A stretch of 64,000 nucleotides of DNA from Brevibacterium sp. UMB1308A. Lineage in GTDB: Bacteria > Actinomycetota > Actinomycetes > Actinomycetales > Brevibacteriaceae. Position numbers and translations under genes: made by a program. The stretch spans positions 186,001-250,000 of the forward strand of contig NZ_JASPDO010000001.1 of the NCBI RefSeq assembly GCF_030230605.1, read 5' to 3'. Positions 1 through 8,933 of the stretch are shown here, piece by piece (the stretch's first letter is position 1; each line of letters opens with the position of its first letter). The notes below the pieces were generated by a model, which did not search any database, was not told the origin of the DNA, and saw nothing but the letters and a program-made list of their open reading frames with translations.

Positions 1-115
1 TACGCGTGAACTGAAACCGCAGGATACGCACATTCCGCCTACTGTTCACTTGGCTCGTATTTTGGCATCCACAAAAGAACGGCCCCTCACTCTGACGGGA
101 GGATCAGTCCGATGA
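1..115 (+). CDS. lutA: LutA, C-terminal end only (lactate utilisation (Fe-S) protein)
   Basis: Only the last 37 residues are in the window, read in the frame starting at base 2 and ending with TGA at 113-115. The visible tail (VHLARILAS followed by a short polar end) fits the C-terminus of LutA/YkgE-type iron-sulfur oxidoreductase subunits. The stop overlaps the start of lutB as ATGA, the usual coupling in lutABC operons. The assignment rests mainly on operon order lutA-lutB-lutC, since most of the protein, including its cysteine-rich motifs, lies outside the window. Confidence 0.7.
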   Translation, partial: TRELKPQDTHIPPTVHLARILASTKERPLTLTGGSVR

Positions 116-1617
116 CCACGTTTTTGGGAATTCCGCGCCGTCGAACCACCAACCCGCGACTAGCGCGAGCCGTCCCCGGCACGGGAAACATTGTGGAGGA
201 AACTCCGTTCCCCACGCTGGCCGAACACGAAATGAATAACGTCCAGCTTCGGTCGAACCTGTCCAAGGCCACCACCACGATCCGCACCAAGCGGGCTCAG
301 CGGGTCGCAGAAATGCCTCACTGGGAGGACCTGCGAACTACTGGTCATGACGTTAAAGCGTATGTCATGGAGCACCTGCCGGAACTGCTCATGCAGTTTG
401 AGGAAGCGGTGAAACAGCGCGGCGGTCACGTCCACTGGGCAGCTGACGCAGGCGAAGCCAACGCCATTGTTGAAAAACTTGCCCGCGAACATGCCCCTGT
501 GCTTCCGTCTGGCAGGCGTGAAGTCATCAAGGTGAAATCCATGGCCACGCAAGAAATCGGGCTGAACGAACACCTTGAGGCCCGTGGCATTGACGCGATT
601 GAAACTGACCTCGCAGAACTGATTGTGCAGTTGGGCAATGACCGCCCCAGCCACATTCTGGTTCCAGCCATTCACCGCAACCGCAACGAGATCCGCGACA
701 TTTTCATTCGCGGCATGGAGTCAGCAGACGAAAGCCTGACCAACGACCCCACTGATCTCACTCGCGCAGCACGCGTCCACCTGCGAAAGAAGTTCCTCAG
801 CACCAAGGTCGCAGTTTCCGGGGCCAACTTTGGTATCGCGGAAACAGGAACACTGTCGATCATCGAATCCGAAGGCAACGGTCGCATGTGCGTGACCTTG
901 CCCGAAACTCTCATTTCTGTCATGGGAATCGAGAAGATCCTGCCTCGCTTTTCTGACCTGGGAACCTTTATGCAGCTCCTCCCCCGGTCCTCTACCGGCG
1001 AGCGCATGAACCCGTACTCCTCATTGTGGACAGGTGTCACGGAAGGTGACGGGCCACAGAACTTCCACGTGGTGCTCCTAGACAATGGTCGCACCCGGGC
1101 GTTAGCCGATGAGCACGGCAAACAGGCACTGCACTGCATTCGCTGTTCAGCGTGCATGAACGTGTGCCCCGTGTATGAACGTACGGGTGGCCACGCGTAC
1201 GGATCGGTGTACCCCGGCCCCATTGGCGCGATCTTGTCCCCATTGCTCACTGGCGTAGAAGAAGGCGAAAACGGTTCCCTGCCTTATGCGTCCAGTCTGT
1301 GTGGCGCGTGCTACGACGCGTGCCCCGTCAAGATCAACATCCCTGAAATGCTTGTTCGTTTGCGCGCACAGGATTCTGAAAAGAACTCCTCACCGTCCCA
1401 GCTCAACGCGGCTCTGAAAGTCGCGTCCTGGGTCATGTCTGACGGCCGTCGCATGAGTGCGGCCGAATCAGCGCTTCCACTCGCTGCGCTTTTGGGCCGT
1501 GACGGCTTTAAGTCCCTCCCCGGAATCGCAGGAAAATGGACACACACCCGCACTATCCCCGCCCCTCCACGCGAATCGTTCCGTTCATGGTGGCGCAAAA
1601 ACCGAGGTGACGCATGA
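112..1617 (+). CDS. lutB: LutB, iron-sulfur lactate utilisation protein
   Basis: 501 residues, the usual LutB/YkgF length. Residues about 70-300 form the LUD domain. Two ferredoxin-like clusters follow: CIRCSACMNVCP near residue 342 and CGACYDACP near 396, each a CxxCxxC...CP pattern for a [4Fe-4S] centre. A C-terminal DUF3390-like tail ends with WWRKNRG. LutABC oxidises L-lactate to pyruvate in the cytoplasm. The start is fixed by the ATGA overlap with lutA and a GGGAGGA ribosome site at 98-104; the stop overlaps lutC by ATGA. There is nothing unusual about the gene. Confidence 0.95.
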   Translation: MTTFLGIPRRRTTNPRLARAVPGTGNIVEETPFPTLAEHEMNNVQLRSNLSKATTTIRTKRAQRVAEMPHWEDLRTTGHDVKAYVMEHLPELLMQFEEAVKQRGGHVHWAADAGEANAIVEKLAREHAPVLPSGRREVIKVKSMATQEIGLNEHLEARGIDAIETDLAELIVQLGNDRPSHILVPAIHRNRNEIRDIFIRGMESADESLTNDPTDLTRAARVHLRKKFLSTKVAVSGANFGIAETGTLSIIESEGNGRMCVTLPETLISVMGIEKILPRFSDLGTFMQLLPRSSTGERMNPYSSLWTGVTEGDGPQNFHVVLLDNGRTRALADEHGKQALHCIRCSACMNVCPVYERTGGHAYGSVYPGPIGAILSPLLTGVEEGENGSLPYASSLCGACYDACPVKINIPEMLVRLRAQDSEKNSSPSQLNAALKVASWVMSDGRRMSAAESALPLAALLGRDGFKSLPGIAGKWTHTRTIPAPPRESFRSWWRKNRGDA

Positions 1618-2264
1618 GTCGCGATCTTATTCTCAACCGCATCTACGACGCCCTTAGCCGCTCGCCACAGGTAGCACCCCCAGCTTCTCCCACACTCCCA
1701 CCAGCGGTCCCTACAGACCCGCTGAAAGCCCAGACGACCTCGGCGCTGGTGGACCTTCTCACTGACCGCCTGGTGGACTACAACGCAACCGTCACGCACG
1801 CCACCCCGGACACGGTTGGCAAGGTAGTGGCAGAGCTTTTAGGGGACGCGCACAGCGTTGTGATCCCGCACGACCTCCCGTCAGACTGGACGGCCGCCTC
1901 ACAGGCGCAGTTCCACGTGGATTCGGCAGACGAGCCACTCAGTGTGGACCAGTTGGACACGGTTGATGCAGTTGTCACTGGCTCAACAGTTTCGATTGCA
2001 GACACCGGCACGATCTGCCTAGCTGGAGCTACTACTGGACGCCGGGCAATCACGCTGGTTCCGGATCACCACGTGGTCGTCGTCAGGCTGTCCGACGTTG
2101 TCGAAAGTGTGCCCCAAGCAGTCGAAACCTTAATTGAGCGCAAACTCGACACGGCAGTGCAGACGTGGGTTTCCGGCCCCTCAGCAACCGTGGACATTGA
2201 GCTGGAACGCGTCAAAGGTGTGCACGGGCCACGCACGCTCAACGTTGTGCTCCTGGAAGACTGA
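1614..2264 (+). CDS. lutC: LutC, LUD-domain lactate utilisation protein
   Basis: 216 residues containing a LUD (DUF162) domain: the stretch ADTGTICLAG with a following RAITLVPDHHVVVV is the typical LutC core. It is the third gene of the lut operon and is translationally coupled to lutB through ATGA. LutC is needed with LutA and LutB for growth on L-lactate in bacteria that have this system. The first 45 residues are Ala/Pro-rich and poorly conserved. No regulator gene is adjacent within the window; the operon control region lies to the left. Confidence 0.93.
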   Translation: MSRDLILNRIYDALSRSPQVAPPASPTLPPAVPTDPLKAQTTSALVDLLTDRLVDYNATVTHATPDTVGKVVAELLGDAHSVVIPHDLPSDWTAASQAQFHVDSADEPLSVDQLDTVDAVVTGSTVSIADTGTICLAGATTGRRAITLVPDHHVVVVRLSDVVESVPQAVETLIERKLDTAVQTWVSGPSATVDIELERVKGVHGPRTLNVVLLED

Positions 2265-2406
2265 CGACACATACTTCATAAAAACTTCATAACGACCGCA
2301 AAATGTGAGCCAGAGCACTGTATGCTTTTTTGCATTGTGATCTAGAACATAGATACAACAATGCGCGGTGTTCAGTTGAACGCAGCGCCTCACTTCAGGA
2401 GGACCT

Positions 2407-3231
2407 GTGAAACGCTTCTTTTCCACGATCGCTGTTGTTGCGTCGTCCGCTCTGGCCCTGGCCGCATGTTCCGGTGGTGGCGGCGGTGGCACCACTGAAA
2501 GCGGAGTCGAGCTTGTCAAGGAAGGCAAGCTCACTTTGTGTTCTGACATCCCATACGAGCCGTTTGAGTACGTCAATGACCAGAACGAAACCGTTGGGTT
2601 CGACATCGACTTGTCGAAGAAGCTTGCTGAGCGCCTGGGCGTGGAACTGGACGTGAAGACCACACCGTTTGAAGGCATTCAGTCAGGTTCGTCGCTGGAC
2701 ACTGGTCAGTGCGACATCGCGCTTTCCGGGATGGGTATCACGGATGAGCGGAAGACCAAGATGGACTTCTCCATGATGTACCTCAAGGACAATCTGGCTC
2801 TCATGGCAGCCAAGGACTCCGGCTACAAGTCAATCGACGATGTCAAGGACAAGAAGGTCGGCGCCCAGGCAGCTACCACCGGTGAAAAGTACGCGAAGGA
2901 AAAGGGCATCTCCCCCACCCAGTTTGAAACCGGCGGTCTGCTCACTCAGGCAATGCAGACTCGCAAGATCGATGCTGCGATCGCCAACGTCTCCACCATC
3001 TACGCTGCTACACAGGCTGACGACTCACTCACCCTGGTTCAGGACTTCGAAACTGGTGAAGTTGTTGGAGCGGCTGTGAAGAAGGGCAATTCCAAACTGC
3101 TCGACGAGTTCAACGGAATGCTTGAAGGCATGTTCGAAGACGGTTCATACGACAAGCTGGTCGACGAATGGTTTGGCCCGGTCGCCGATGCCGCTCGCGT
3201 TGACCAAGAAGAAGCCAAAGCAAGCAAATAA
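2407..3231 (+). CDS. Amino-acid ABC transporter substrate-binding lipoprotein
   Basis: 274 residues from a GTG start preceded by a very strong AGGAGG at 2397-2402. A lipoprotein signal ends at ALAAC (Cys21), followed by a glycine-rich spacer. Residues 40-260 are the family 3 solute-binding fold: SDIPYEPFEY, GFDIDLSKKLAERLG and CDIALSGMGITDERK are characteristic. It should sit on the outer face of the membrane and feed the permease and ATPase that follow. The ligand is probably a polar amino acid (Gln/Glu/His/Cys class) but cannot be fixed from sequence. A hairpin separates it from the permease gene. Confidence 0.93.
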   Translation: MKRFFSTIAVVASSALALAACSGGGGGGTTESGVELVKEGKLTLCSDIPYEPFEYVNDQNETVGFDIDLSKKLAERLGVELDVKTTPFEGIQSGSSLDTGQCDIALSGMGITDERKTKMDFSMMYLKDNLALMAAKDSGYKSIDDVKDKKVGAQAATTGEKYAKEKGISPTQFETGGLLTQAMQTRKIDAAIANVSTIYAATQADDSLTLVQDFETGEVVGAAVKKGNSKLLDEFNGMLEGMFEDGSYDKLVDEWFGPVADAARVDQEEAKASK

Positions 3232-3242
3232 ACACTAGACAT

Positions 3243-3274
3243 GCGACCGCGTCACAGAACTGTGGCGCGGTCGC
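3243..3274 (+). terminator. Intercistronic hairpin after the substrate-binding gene
   Basis: GCGACCGCGTCAC and GTGGCGCGGTCGC pair over 13 positions with one G-U around a six-base loop. No T tract follows, so it is more likely a partial terminator or RNA-stabilising hairpin than a full stop. This arrangement is common where a binding protein must be made in excess over its membrane partner. Confidence 0.6.
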
Positions 3275-3327
3275 ACTGAGTGCGGTCGCAACCGCCCGGG
3301 CAACACCCCCAACTTTCAGGAGCTTCT

Positions 3328-4122
3328 ATGGCCCTCACAATGCAACAGCGCGCCAAGATGTCACTGGGAATCCAGTACGGCATCCTCGTCGTGGTCGTGC
3401 TCGCCCTTGCAATCTTTATCGACTGGGGAAACATTGTTGACAAGTTCTTCAACCTCAAAATCATCGCGCAACAGTTCCCCCTCGTTATTACGACAGCGCT
3501 GAAGAACACCATCATCTATACGGCGCTTGGGTTCGTCTTCGCGATGCTCCTGGGGAACATCCTGGCGCTCATGAAGATTTCCTCGGTGGCACCGTACCGG
3601 TGGATTGCCACCGCTTACATTGAGTTCTTCCGAGGTGTTCCCGCCCTTCTGGTGTTCATCGCCTTTGGCTTCGGTATCCCGGCCGCTTTCTCGATCAACC
3701 TCAACACATACGTCACGGTGATGTTGGCCCTGGGAATTGTGGAGTCGGCCTATATTGCTGAAACTCTGCGAGCTGGTCTGCAGGCGGTTCCAAAGGGCCA
3801 GTACGAGGCCGCCCGGTCGCTGGGCATGAGCCACTCACGGGCCATGTTCACGATCGTGGTTCCGCAGGCCATGCGTATTATTCTGCCTCCGCTGACTAAC
3901 GAAATCATCATCATGACCAAGGACTCGTCCCTGATCTACCTGTTGGGCTTGTCCGCTGTTCAGTTCGAACTTGCCCTGTTCGGGAAGAACGCTATTGCGG
4001 CCCCATCAGCCGGACTGACCCCGCTGGTTGTGGCCGGTGCTTGCTACCTGGTGATCACACTCCCACTGGGATGGCTTGCGCGGAAGTTCGAATCACGCCA
4101 GGCAAAGGAGAGGAAAGCATGA
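3328..4122 (+). CDS. Polar amino-acid ABC transporter permease (HisM/GlnP type)
   Basis: 264 residues. The start is the ATG at 3328 with CAGGAG at 3317-3322; an in-frame upstream codon has no ribosome site. About five membrane helices are visible, and the cytoplasmic EAA loop reads [20 protein letters not shown] (residues about 167-186), the docking site for the ATPase. The family forms homo- or heterodimeric channels for amino-acid uptake; with only one permease gene here a homodimer is likely. The end overlaps the ATPase gene by ATGA. Confidence 0.92.
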   Translation: MALTMQQRAKMSLGIQYGILVVVVLALAIFIDWGNIVDKFFNLKIIAQQFPLVITTALKNTIIYTALGFVFAMLLGNILALMKISSVAPYRWIATAYIEFFRGVPALLVFIAFGFGIPAAFSINLNTYVTVMLALGIVESAYIAETLRAGLQAVPKGQYEAARSLGMSHSRAMFTIVVPQAMRIILPPLTNEIIIMTKDSSLIYLLGLSAVQFELALFGKNAIAAPSAGLTPLVVAGACYLVITLPLGWLARKFESRQAKERKA

Positions 4123-4979
4123 CTCACGCAGACTCCACAGCCCCTAACACCTCGGGCAACAACGCCTCACACAACCCTGACAACTCTGGTAGCACCGCCG
4201 CCACTGACGTTGCTGACACCAAGCACGTCAAGGGCGTCAAAATCACTGACCTCCACAAGAGCTACGGCAACGTTGAAGTCCTCAAGGGCATCAACCTTGA
4301 AGTGAAGCCCGGCGAGGTTGTGTGCCTGATTGGCCCGTCAGGATCCGGTAAGTCCACCCTGTTGCGCTGTATCAGTGTGTTGGAAACGTCGAATTCGGGG
4401 ACCATCGAAGTGGCCGGTTTTGTTGCCACTGACCCTGAAACTGATCTCAACAAGATGCGTCGCCACGTGGGCATGGTGTTCCAAAGCTTCAACCTCTTCC
4501 CGCAGATGACAGCACTTGAAAACTGTGTGGTTGGGCAGGTGAAAGTTCTCAAACGCGACCAGGCAAAGGCCAAAGAAGTCGCCATGCGCAACCTCAAGCA
4601 CGTGCGTCTGGACCACTTGGCGGACCGTCACCCCGACCAACTTTCTGGTGGTCAGCAACAGCGCGTGGCGATTGCCAGGTCCCTTTCCATGGACCCTGAC
4701 CTGATCCTCTTTGACGAACCCACCTCGGCGCTGGACCCGGAAACCGTGGGTGGCGTTTTGCGCGTGATGCGCGAACTCGCCGCGGCAGGTATGACCATGG
4801 TTGTGGTCACGCACGAAATGGAGTTTGCGCGCGAGGTCGCTGACAAGGTGGTCTTCATGGACGGTGGGGTTGTGGTTGAGCAAGGTCCCCCGTCCGAGGT
4901 GTTGGCCAACCCCCAGCACGAACGCACCAAGTCGTTCCTGGCTCGCGTGTCCGACCACGGGGAAATCGACAACGACTGA
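4119..4979 (+). CDS. Amino-acid ABC transporter ATP-binding protein
   Basis: 286 residues. All ABC motifs are present: Walker [10 protein letters not shown], signature LSGGQQQR, Walker [15 protein letters not shown] and the switch-region His in VVTHEM. The N-terminal 35 residues are an Asn/Ser/Thr/Asp-rich extension absent from typical GlnQ/HisP proteins and probably disordered. The start ATG at 4119 lies in the ATGA overlap with the permease stop and has AAAGGAGAGGAAAG upstream. It energises uptake with the two preceding proteins. Confidence 0.94.
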   Translation: MTHADSTAPNTSGNNASHNPDNSGSTAATDVADTKHVKGVKITDLHKSYGNVEVLKGINLEVKPGEVVCLIGPSGSGKSTLLRCISVLETSNSGTIEVAGFVATDPETDLNKMRRHVGMVFQSFNLFPQMTALENCVVGQVKVLKRDQAKAKEVAMRNLKHVRLDHLADRHPDQLSGGQQQRVAIARSLSMDPDLILFDEPTSALDPETVGGVLRVMRELAAAGMTMVVVTHEMEFAREVADKVVFMDGGVVVEQGPPSEVLANPQHERTKSFLARVSDHGEIDND

Positions 4980-5000
4980 GCATGCTACTGGTGTGACTGT

Positions 5001-5032
5001 TGTGGCCCTCGCCCACATGGGCGGGGGCCACA
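5001..5032 (+). terminator. Stem-loop after the ABC transporter operon
   Basis: TGTGGCCCTCGCCC and GGGCGGGGGCCACA form a stem of about 14 pairs (one G-U) with a small ACAT loop, directly downstream of the ATPase stop. It is GC-rich without a strong T run, a form frequent in Actinobacteria. Confidence 0.6.
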
Positions 5033-5089
5033 CGCCTTCTTGTGCGGGAGTATGGTTAGTTCGTCAGCGCAATAGCTAGGAGGACGCTC

Positions 5090-5890
5090 ATGGTTGATTC
5101 GACAACGCCCCGCCTGTCACCAATCTCCCTCCTGCTCATTGGCGCGTTCACCGGCTTGATGTCCGGCCTCTTTGGGGTGGGTGGCGGTTTCATTATTGTG
5201 CCTCTTCTGCTGTTACTGGGCATGAAGCAAAAACTGGCGGCAGGGACCTCGGTCATTGCGATTCTTCCCACGGCGATCGTGGGCGCTATTGGATATATGA
5301 CGCTGGGGCAAGTTGACTGGCTGGCAGCGATTTTGCTGGCCGTGGGCATGATTGTGGGAACCCAAGTGGGTGGGCGACTCCTGCAGATTTTGCCTGAGTC
5401 TGTTCTGTTCTGGATGTTCCTCACAGCACTTCTGCTCATCATTCCGAGCTTGTTTCTAGTGGTTCCCACACGTGATGCGCACATCGACATTACGGTTGTT
5501 GTGGGGATTCTCCTGGTGATCACCGGGGTGATCGTGGGGATTCTTTCGGCACTTTTGGGTGTGGGTGGCGGTATCGTCATGGTGCCCGTGCTCGTGCTGT
5601 TGTTTGGGGCCAATGACCTTGTTGCCAAGGGAACGTCCTTGCTCATGATGATCCCGGGCTCAATTTCTGCCACGACCGTGAACTACCGGAACAAGAACGT
5701 GGATCTGAAGGCTGCCGCGATTTTGGGAATCACCGCCTCGGTGGTGTCGCCCCTGGGCATTTGGTTGGCTGAGTTCATTACGCCCAAACAGTCAAACTAC
5801 GCGTTTTCGCTGCTGTTGATCTTTACAGCGGTCCAGCTGATTGCCCGGAGGTATCCGCACTGGGTGAGGTTTGGGAAAAAAGAAAAATAG
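5090..5890 (+). CDS. TauE/SafE family membrane permease
   Basis: 266 residues, almost wholly hydrophobic, with about seven or eight membrane segments. The internal repeat of the family is clear: GLFGVGGGFIIVPLL near residue 26 and ALLGVGGGIVMVPVL near residue 154. Family members export or import sulfite, sulfoacetate or other organosulfonates and small anions; the substrate here is unknown. The ATG at 5090 follows TAGGAGGA. It may serve the catabolic genes downstream, but an 82-base gap and its own ribosome site allow independent expression. Confidence 0.88.
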   Translation: MVDSTTPRLSPISLLLIGAFTGLMSGLFGVGGGFIIVPLLLLLGMKQKLAAGTSVIAILPTAIVGAIGYMTLGQVDWLAAILLAVGMIVGTQVGGRLLQILPESVLFWMFLTALLLIIPSLFLVVPTRDAHIDITVVVGILLVITGVIVGILSALLGVGGGIVMVPVLVLLFGANDLVAKGTSLLMMIPGSISATTVNYRNKNVDLKAAAILGITASVVSPLGIWLAEFITPKQSNYAFSLLLIFTAVQLIARRYPHWVRFGKKEK

Positions 5891-5972
5891 GCCCGCGTCT
5901 GTTGATCGCGGTCGAAGGTTTCAAAGCGTAGGCTAGGTTCTGACCAACTTGCAATGACGCCAGAGGTGAAAA

Positions 5973-7607
5973 ATGAAACTTGACGCCCTGATCACGAACG
6001 CATCCGTGAAGACCCTGGACCCGCGCCACCCGCAGGCTACAACGGTTGGGATTTACGACGGCAAAATTGTGGGCCTTGACGACGAGATTGCAGGCCTGAC
6101 TGCCCACGAAACCATTGATGCGCAGGGCGCGTGTGTCACCCCCGGGTTCAACGACGTTCACTGCCATACCACGTGGTACGGCCTGACACTTGCCAGCCTG
6201 GACGTCGAAAAGCTGGGAAGTATGGACGAACTCTACGCGCGGGTTGAACAAGCCGCGCAGAACACACCAGAAGGCGAATGGATTAACGCAACCGGGTTCG
6301 CCCAGCAGGACTACAACGACGAATACCCCAGCCGTGAGGTGCTGGACCGGATCACTAACGGGCGTCCGCTTTTTATGCGCAAGGCTTCAGGTCACGCCGC
6401 GATCGCCAACACGCGCGCGCTCGAGTTGGCTGGGATTTTGGACCCAGACTTCCAGGTGCCTGCAGGTGGAAAAGTTGTTCGTGACGCCGACGGCAACCCC
6501 ACTGGTTTGGTTGAGGAGACGGCCCAGTCGCTCATCCAGGACCTCATCCGCCCGTACAGCCAAGACGCGATCGTTAAAGCCCTTGACCTGGCCACCGCAC
6601 AGTACGCAAAGGAGGGCATCACCAGCTTTGGCGAAGCCGGTATCGCGGCCGGGTGGATCGGGCACTCCCCTGTTGAAGTCACTGCGTACATGCGCGCCCG
6701 CCGTGAAGGCCAACTGCGCGCCCGCGCTCAACTCATGCCCATGATCGAGGCACTTCACACCATCAACGCGCACCCATCAGACGACTACGGTGTTGGACTC
6801 GACCTCGGCGTGGTCACTGGCTTTGGTGACGACTGGGTCAACATTGGCCCCACCAAAGTGTTCATGGACGGTGCGATGAGCGGGGAAACCGCGGCACTGA
6901 CCAAGAACTACCACGGCAAGGACCACCCTGGTTACCTGCAAGAAGATCCCGAGGTGTTACGGCAACAGATCCTCACCGCATACCAATCCGGGTGGTCGCT
7001 GGCAGTCCACGCGATTGGCGACCTGGCGTGCAATGAAGCCACCCGCTTCATCACCGAGGCCGTCGACAAGTTTGGGGCACCCGCCTCGGGCATTCCCAAC
7101 CGGATCGAACACGCCGGCATGGTTGCCGACGAACTCATCCCCACCCTTGCGAAGTACAACATCGCGGTCACCCCGCAGGCGGCGTTTGCAGATGCCATCG
7201 GGGACTCCATGAACGTCTCCCTGGGCGATGAGCGCGTGCGTTTGCTCTACCGCGCCAAATCCTTCCTTGACGCCGGCGTTCTTGTGCCGGGTACTTCAGA
7301 CCGGCCGTGTGCAGATGGAAACGTGATGCGCGGAATCCAGGCGTTTGTTGACCGTCGCACCAGGTCAGGTGGCGTGTTTGGGTCTGAAGACGAATGCATC
7401 ACGCCACAGCAGGCGCTTGAGGCGTACACCTCGATAGCGGCGGAAGCTTCTGGTCACGGGGCCATCAAGGGCACGGTCACGCCGGGCAAACTTGCCGACC
7501 TGGTGTTCTTAGATGCTGACCCCACTGCCGTTGATCCATCCACCATTGCGCAGATTCCGGTGCGCGCCACCATGGTGGGTGGAGAGTTCACGCACCGGGA
7601 AATCTAA
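5973..7607 (+). CDS. YtcJ-like metal-dependent amidohydrolase
   Basis: 544 residues. This is the amidohydrolase (TIM-barrel) superfamily of the YtcJ type: the HxH metal pair appears in FNDVHCHTTWYG (about residue 50), followed by FMDGAMSGETA, AVHAIGDLACNEA, NRIEHAGMV and GTSDRPCADGN. The C-terminal GKLADLVFLDADP strand is typical. It probably hydrolyses an amide or carbamate in the cytoplasm. It is followed after about 90 bases by an N-carbamoyl amino-acid hydrolase and then by a convergent aminotransferase, so it may release an amine or N-carbamoyl acid for them. The substrate is not predictable. Confidence 0.88.
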   Translation: MKLDALITNASVKTLDPRHPQATTVGIYDGKIVGLDDEIAGLTAHETIDAQGACVTPGFNDVHCHTTWYGLTLASLDVEKLGSMDELYARVEQAAQNTPEGEWINATGFAQQDYNDEYPSREVLDRITNGRPLFMRKASGHAAIANTRALELAGILDPDFQVPAGGKVVRDADGNPTGLVEETAQSLIQDLIRPYSQDAIVKALDLATAQYAKEGITSFGEAGIAAGWIGHSPVEVTAYMRARREGQLRARAQLMPMIEALHTINAHPSDDYGVGLDLGVVTGFGDDWVNIGPTKVFMDGAMSGETAALTKNYHGKDHPGYLQEDPEVLRQQILTAYQSGWSLAVHAIGDLACNEATRFITEAVDKFGAPASGIPNRIEHAGMVADELIPTLAKYNIAVTPQAAFADAIGDSMNVSLGDERVRLLYRAKSFLDAGVLVPGTSDRPCADGNVMRGIQAFVDRRTRSGGVFGSEDECITPQQALEAYTSIAAEASGHGAIKGTVTPGKLADLVFLDADPTAVDPSTIAQIPVRATMVGGEFTHREI

Positions 7608-7700
7608 ACCATGACTGGCCACTACCGCCCATTGCCTTCACCGTTCGTCCCTGACCCGCTCGCCCGTATTACGCGCACTACTCACGCAAAGGAGCCCACT

Positions 7701-8933
7701 ATGGACCAGCAGTTTCTTGATGACTTCGACACCATGTCGTCGTTCGGCCAGACCCCTGCCGGAGGTGTGGACCGTGAAGCGATGACCGGCCCCGATGTTG
7801 AACAACGCAACTGGTTGGGCACGTGGATGCGTGAACGTGGTTTCACGGTGACCACCGACCGAATTGGCAACCAGTTTGGACTGGTCGAATGGACGCCGGG
7901 CGCACCTTATGTCCTAGTGGGTTCGCACATGGACTCACAGCCCCTTGGCGGGAAGTTCGACGGGGCGTACGGGGTTCTGGCAGGTGCTCACGCCGTGTGG
8001 CGGATCCAGCAGCAGGTGGAGCAGAGCGGACGCACGCCTAAGTTCAACCTGGGCGTTGTCAACTGGTTCAACGAAGAAGGCTCACGGTTCCAGCCCTCCA
8101 TGATGGGTTCGTCTGTTTTCACCGGAAAGATGGATGCTGACACCGCGTTGAAGGTCACCGACAGCGAAGGCGTATCCGTACATGAGGCTCTTGAAGCCGG
8201 CGGTTACCTGGGAAGTGGCGAAGGGCCGACCCCTGCCGCATACGCGGAAATCCACATTGAACAGGGTCGCATCCTCGACGAAGAAGGCATCAACATCGGC
8301 TTGGTTGATGCCACGTGGGCGGCGCAGAAATACCACTTCATTGTGCACGGCGAACAGGCACACACCGGCTCAACCATCATTGCTGACCGGCAGGATGCGC
8401 TTTTGGGCGCGGCCCACTTGGTGGTGGCCGCACGCGAAATCGCTGATGAGTTCGGCATCCACACTTCCGTGGGCCAGCTGAACGTGCTACCCAACTCCCC
8501 CGTTGTTGTGCCCCGTGAAGTCCGGTTGCACATGGACATGCGCTCGCCTGACTCCGATCTTGTGAAGCGTGCTGACGAAAAACTGCACCAAAAGATCACG
8601 CAGATCGAAGAACTTGCGCACGTCAAAATCGAGAAAGACACGGCGCACTCATGGGATCTGTTGCCGTATGACGAACGCGGGGTGGAATTGGCCCGAGGTG
8701 TCGCAGAGGAAATGGGGTTGAGTCACCGCAACATCATGACGGTTGCCGGCCACGACTCCACGAACATGAAGGACATGGTGCCCACCGTGATGCTGTTCGT
8801 TCCCAGTGTTGACGGGATCAGCCACAATGAAGGTGAGTACACAAAACCAGACGACATGGTCGCCGGTGTCACCATGCTCACCGGGGTTCTGGACAAGCTC
8901 ATTGAGGGCGCGTTGGACGCGCCCTCGCTCTAG
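7701..8933 (+). CDS. M20-family N-carbamoyl-L-amino-acid/allantoate-type hydrolase
   Basis: 410 residues from the ATG at 7701, which has AAAGGAG seven bases upstream; an earlier in-frame ATG at 7611 gives an implausible Pro/Arg-rich leader. Metal and substrate motifs of the HyuC/AllC/AmaB group are all seen: GSHMDSQPLGGKFDG, NEEGSRF, EIHIEQG, HTGSTIIADRQDAL and AGHDSTNM. Enzymes of this group hydrolyse N-carbamoyl amino acids, ureidopropionate or allantoate. The gene converges with the aminotransferase and shares four bases (CTAG) at the two stops. Confidence 0.88.
   Translation: MDQQFLDDFDTMSSFGQTPAGGVDREAMTGPDVEQRNWLGTWMRERGFTVTTDRIGNQFGLVEWTPGAPYVLVGSHMDSQPLGGKFDGAYGVLAGAHAVWRIQQQVEQSGRTPKFNLGVVNWFNEEGSRFQPSMMGSSVFTGKMDADTALKVTDSEGVSVHEALEAGGYLGSGEGPTPAAYAEIHIEQGRILDEEGINIGLVDATWAAQKYHFIVHGEQAHTGSTIIADRQDALLGAAHLVVAAREIADEFGIHTSVGQLNVLPNSPVVVPREVRLHMDMRSPDSDLVKRADEKLHQKITQIEELAHVKIEKDTAHSWDLLPYDERGVELARGVAEEMGLSHRNIMTVAGHDSTNMKDMVPTVMLFVPSVDGISHNEGEYTKPDDMVAGVTMLTGVLDKLIEGALDAPSL

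Noticed and set aside
160..675. Minus-strand frame opposite lutB
   Set aside because: A shadow in a well-defined iron-sulfur protein gene; no signals.
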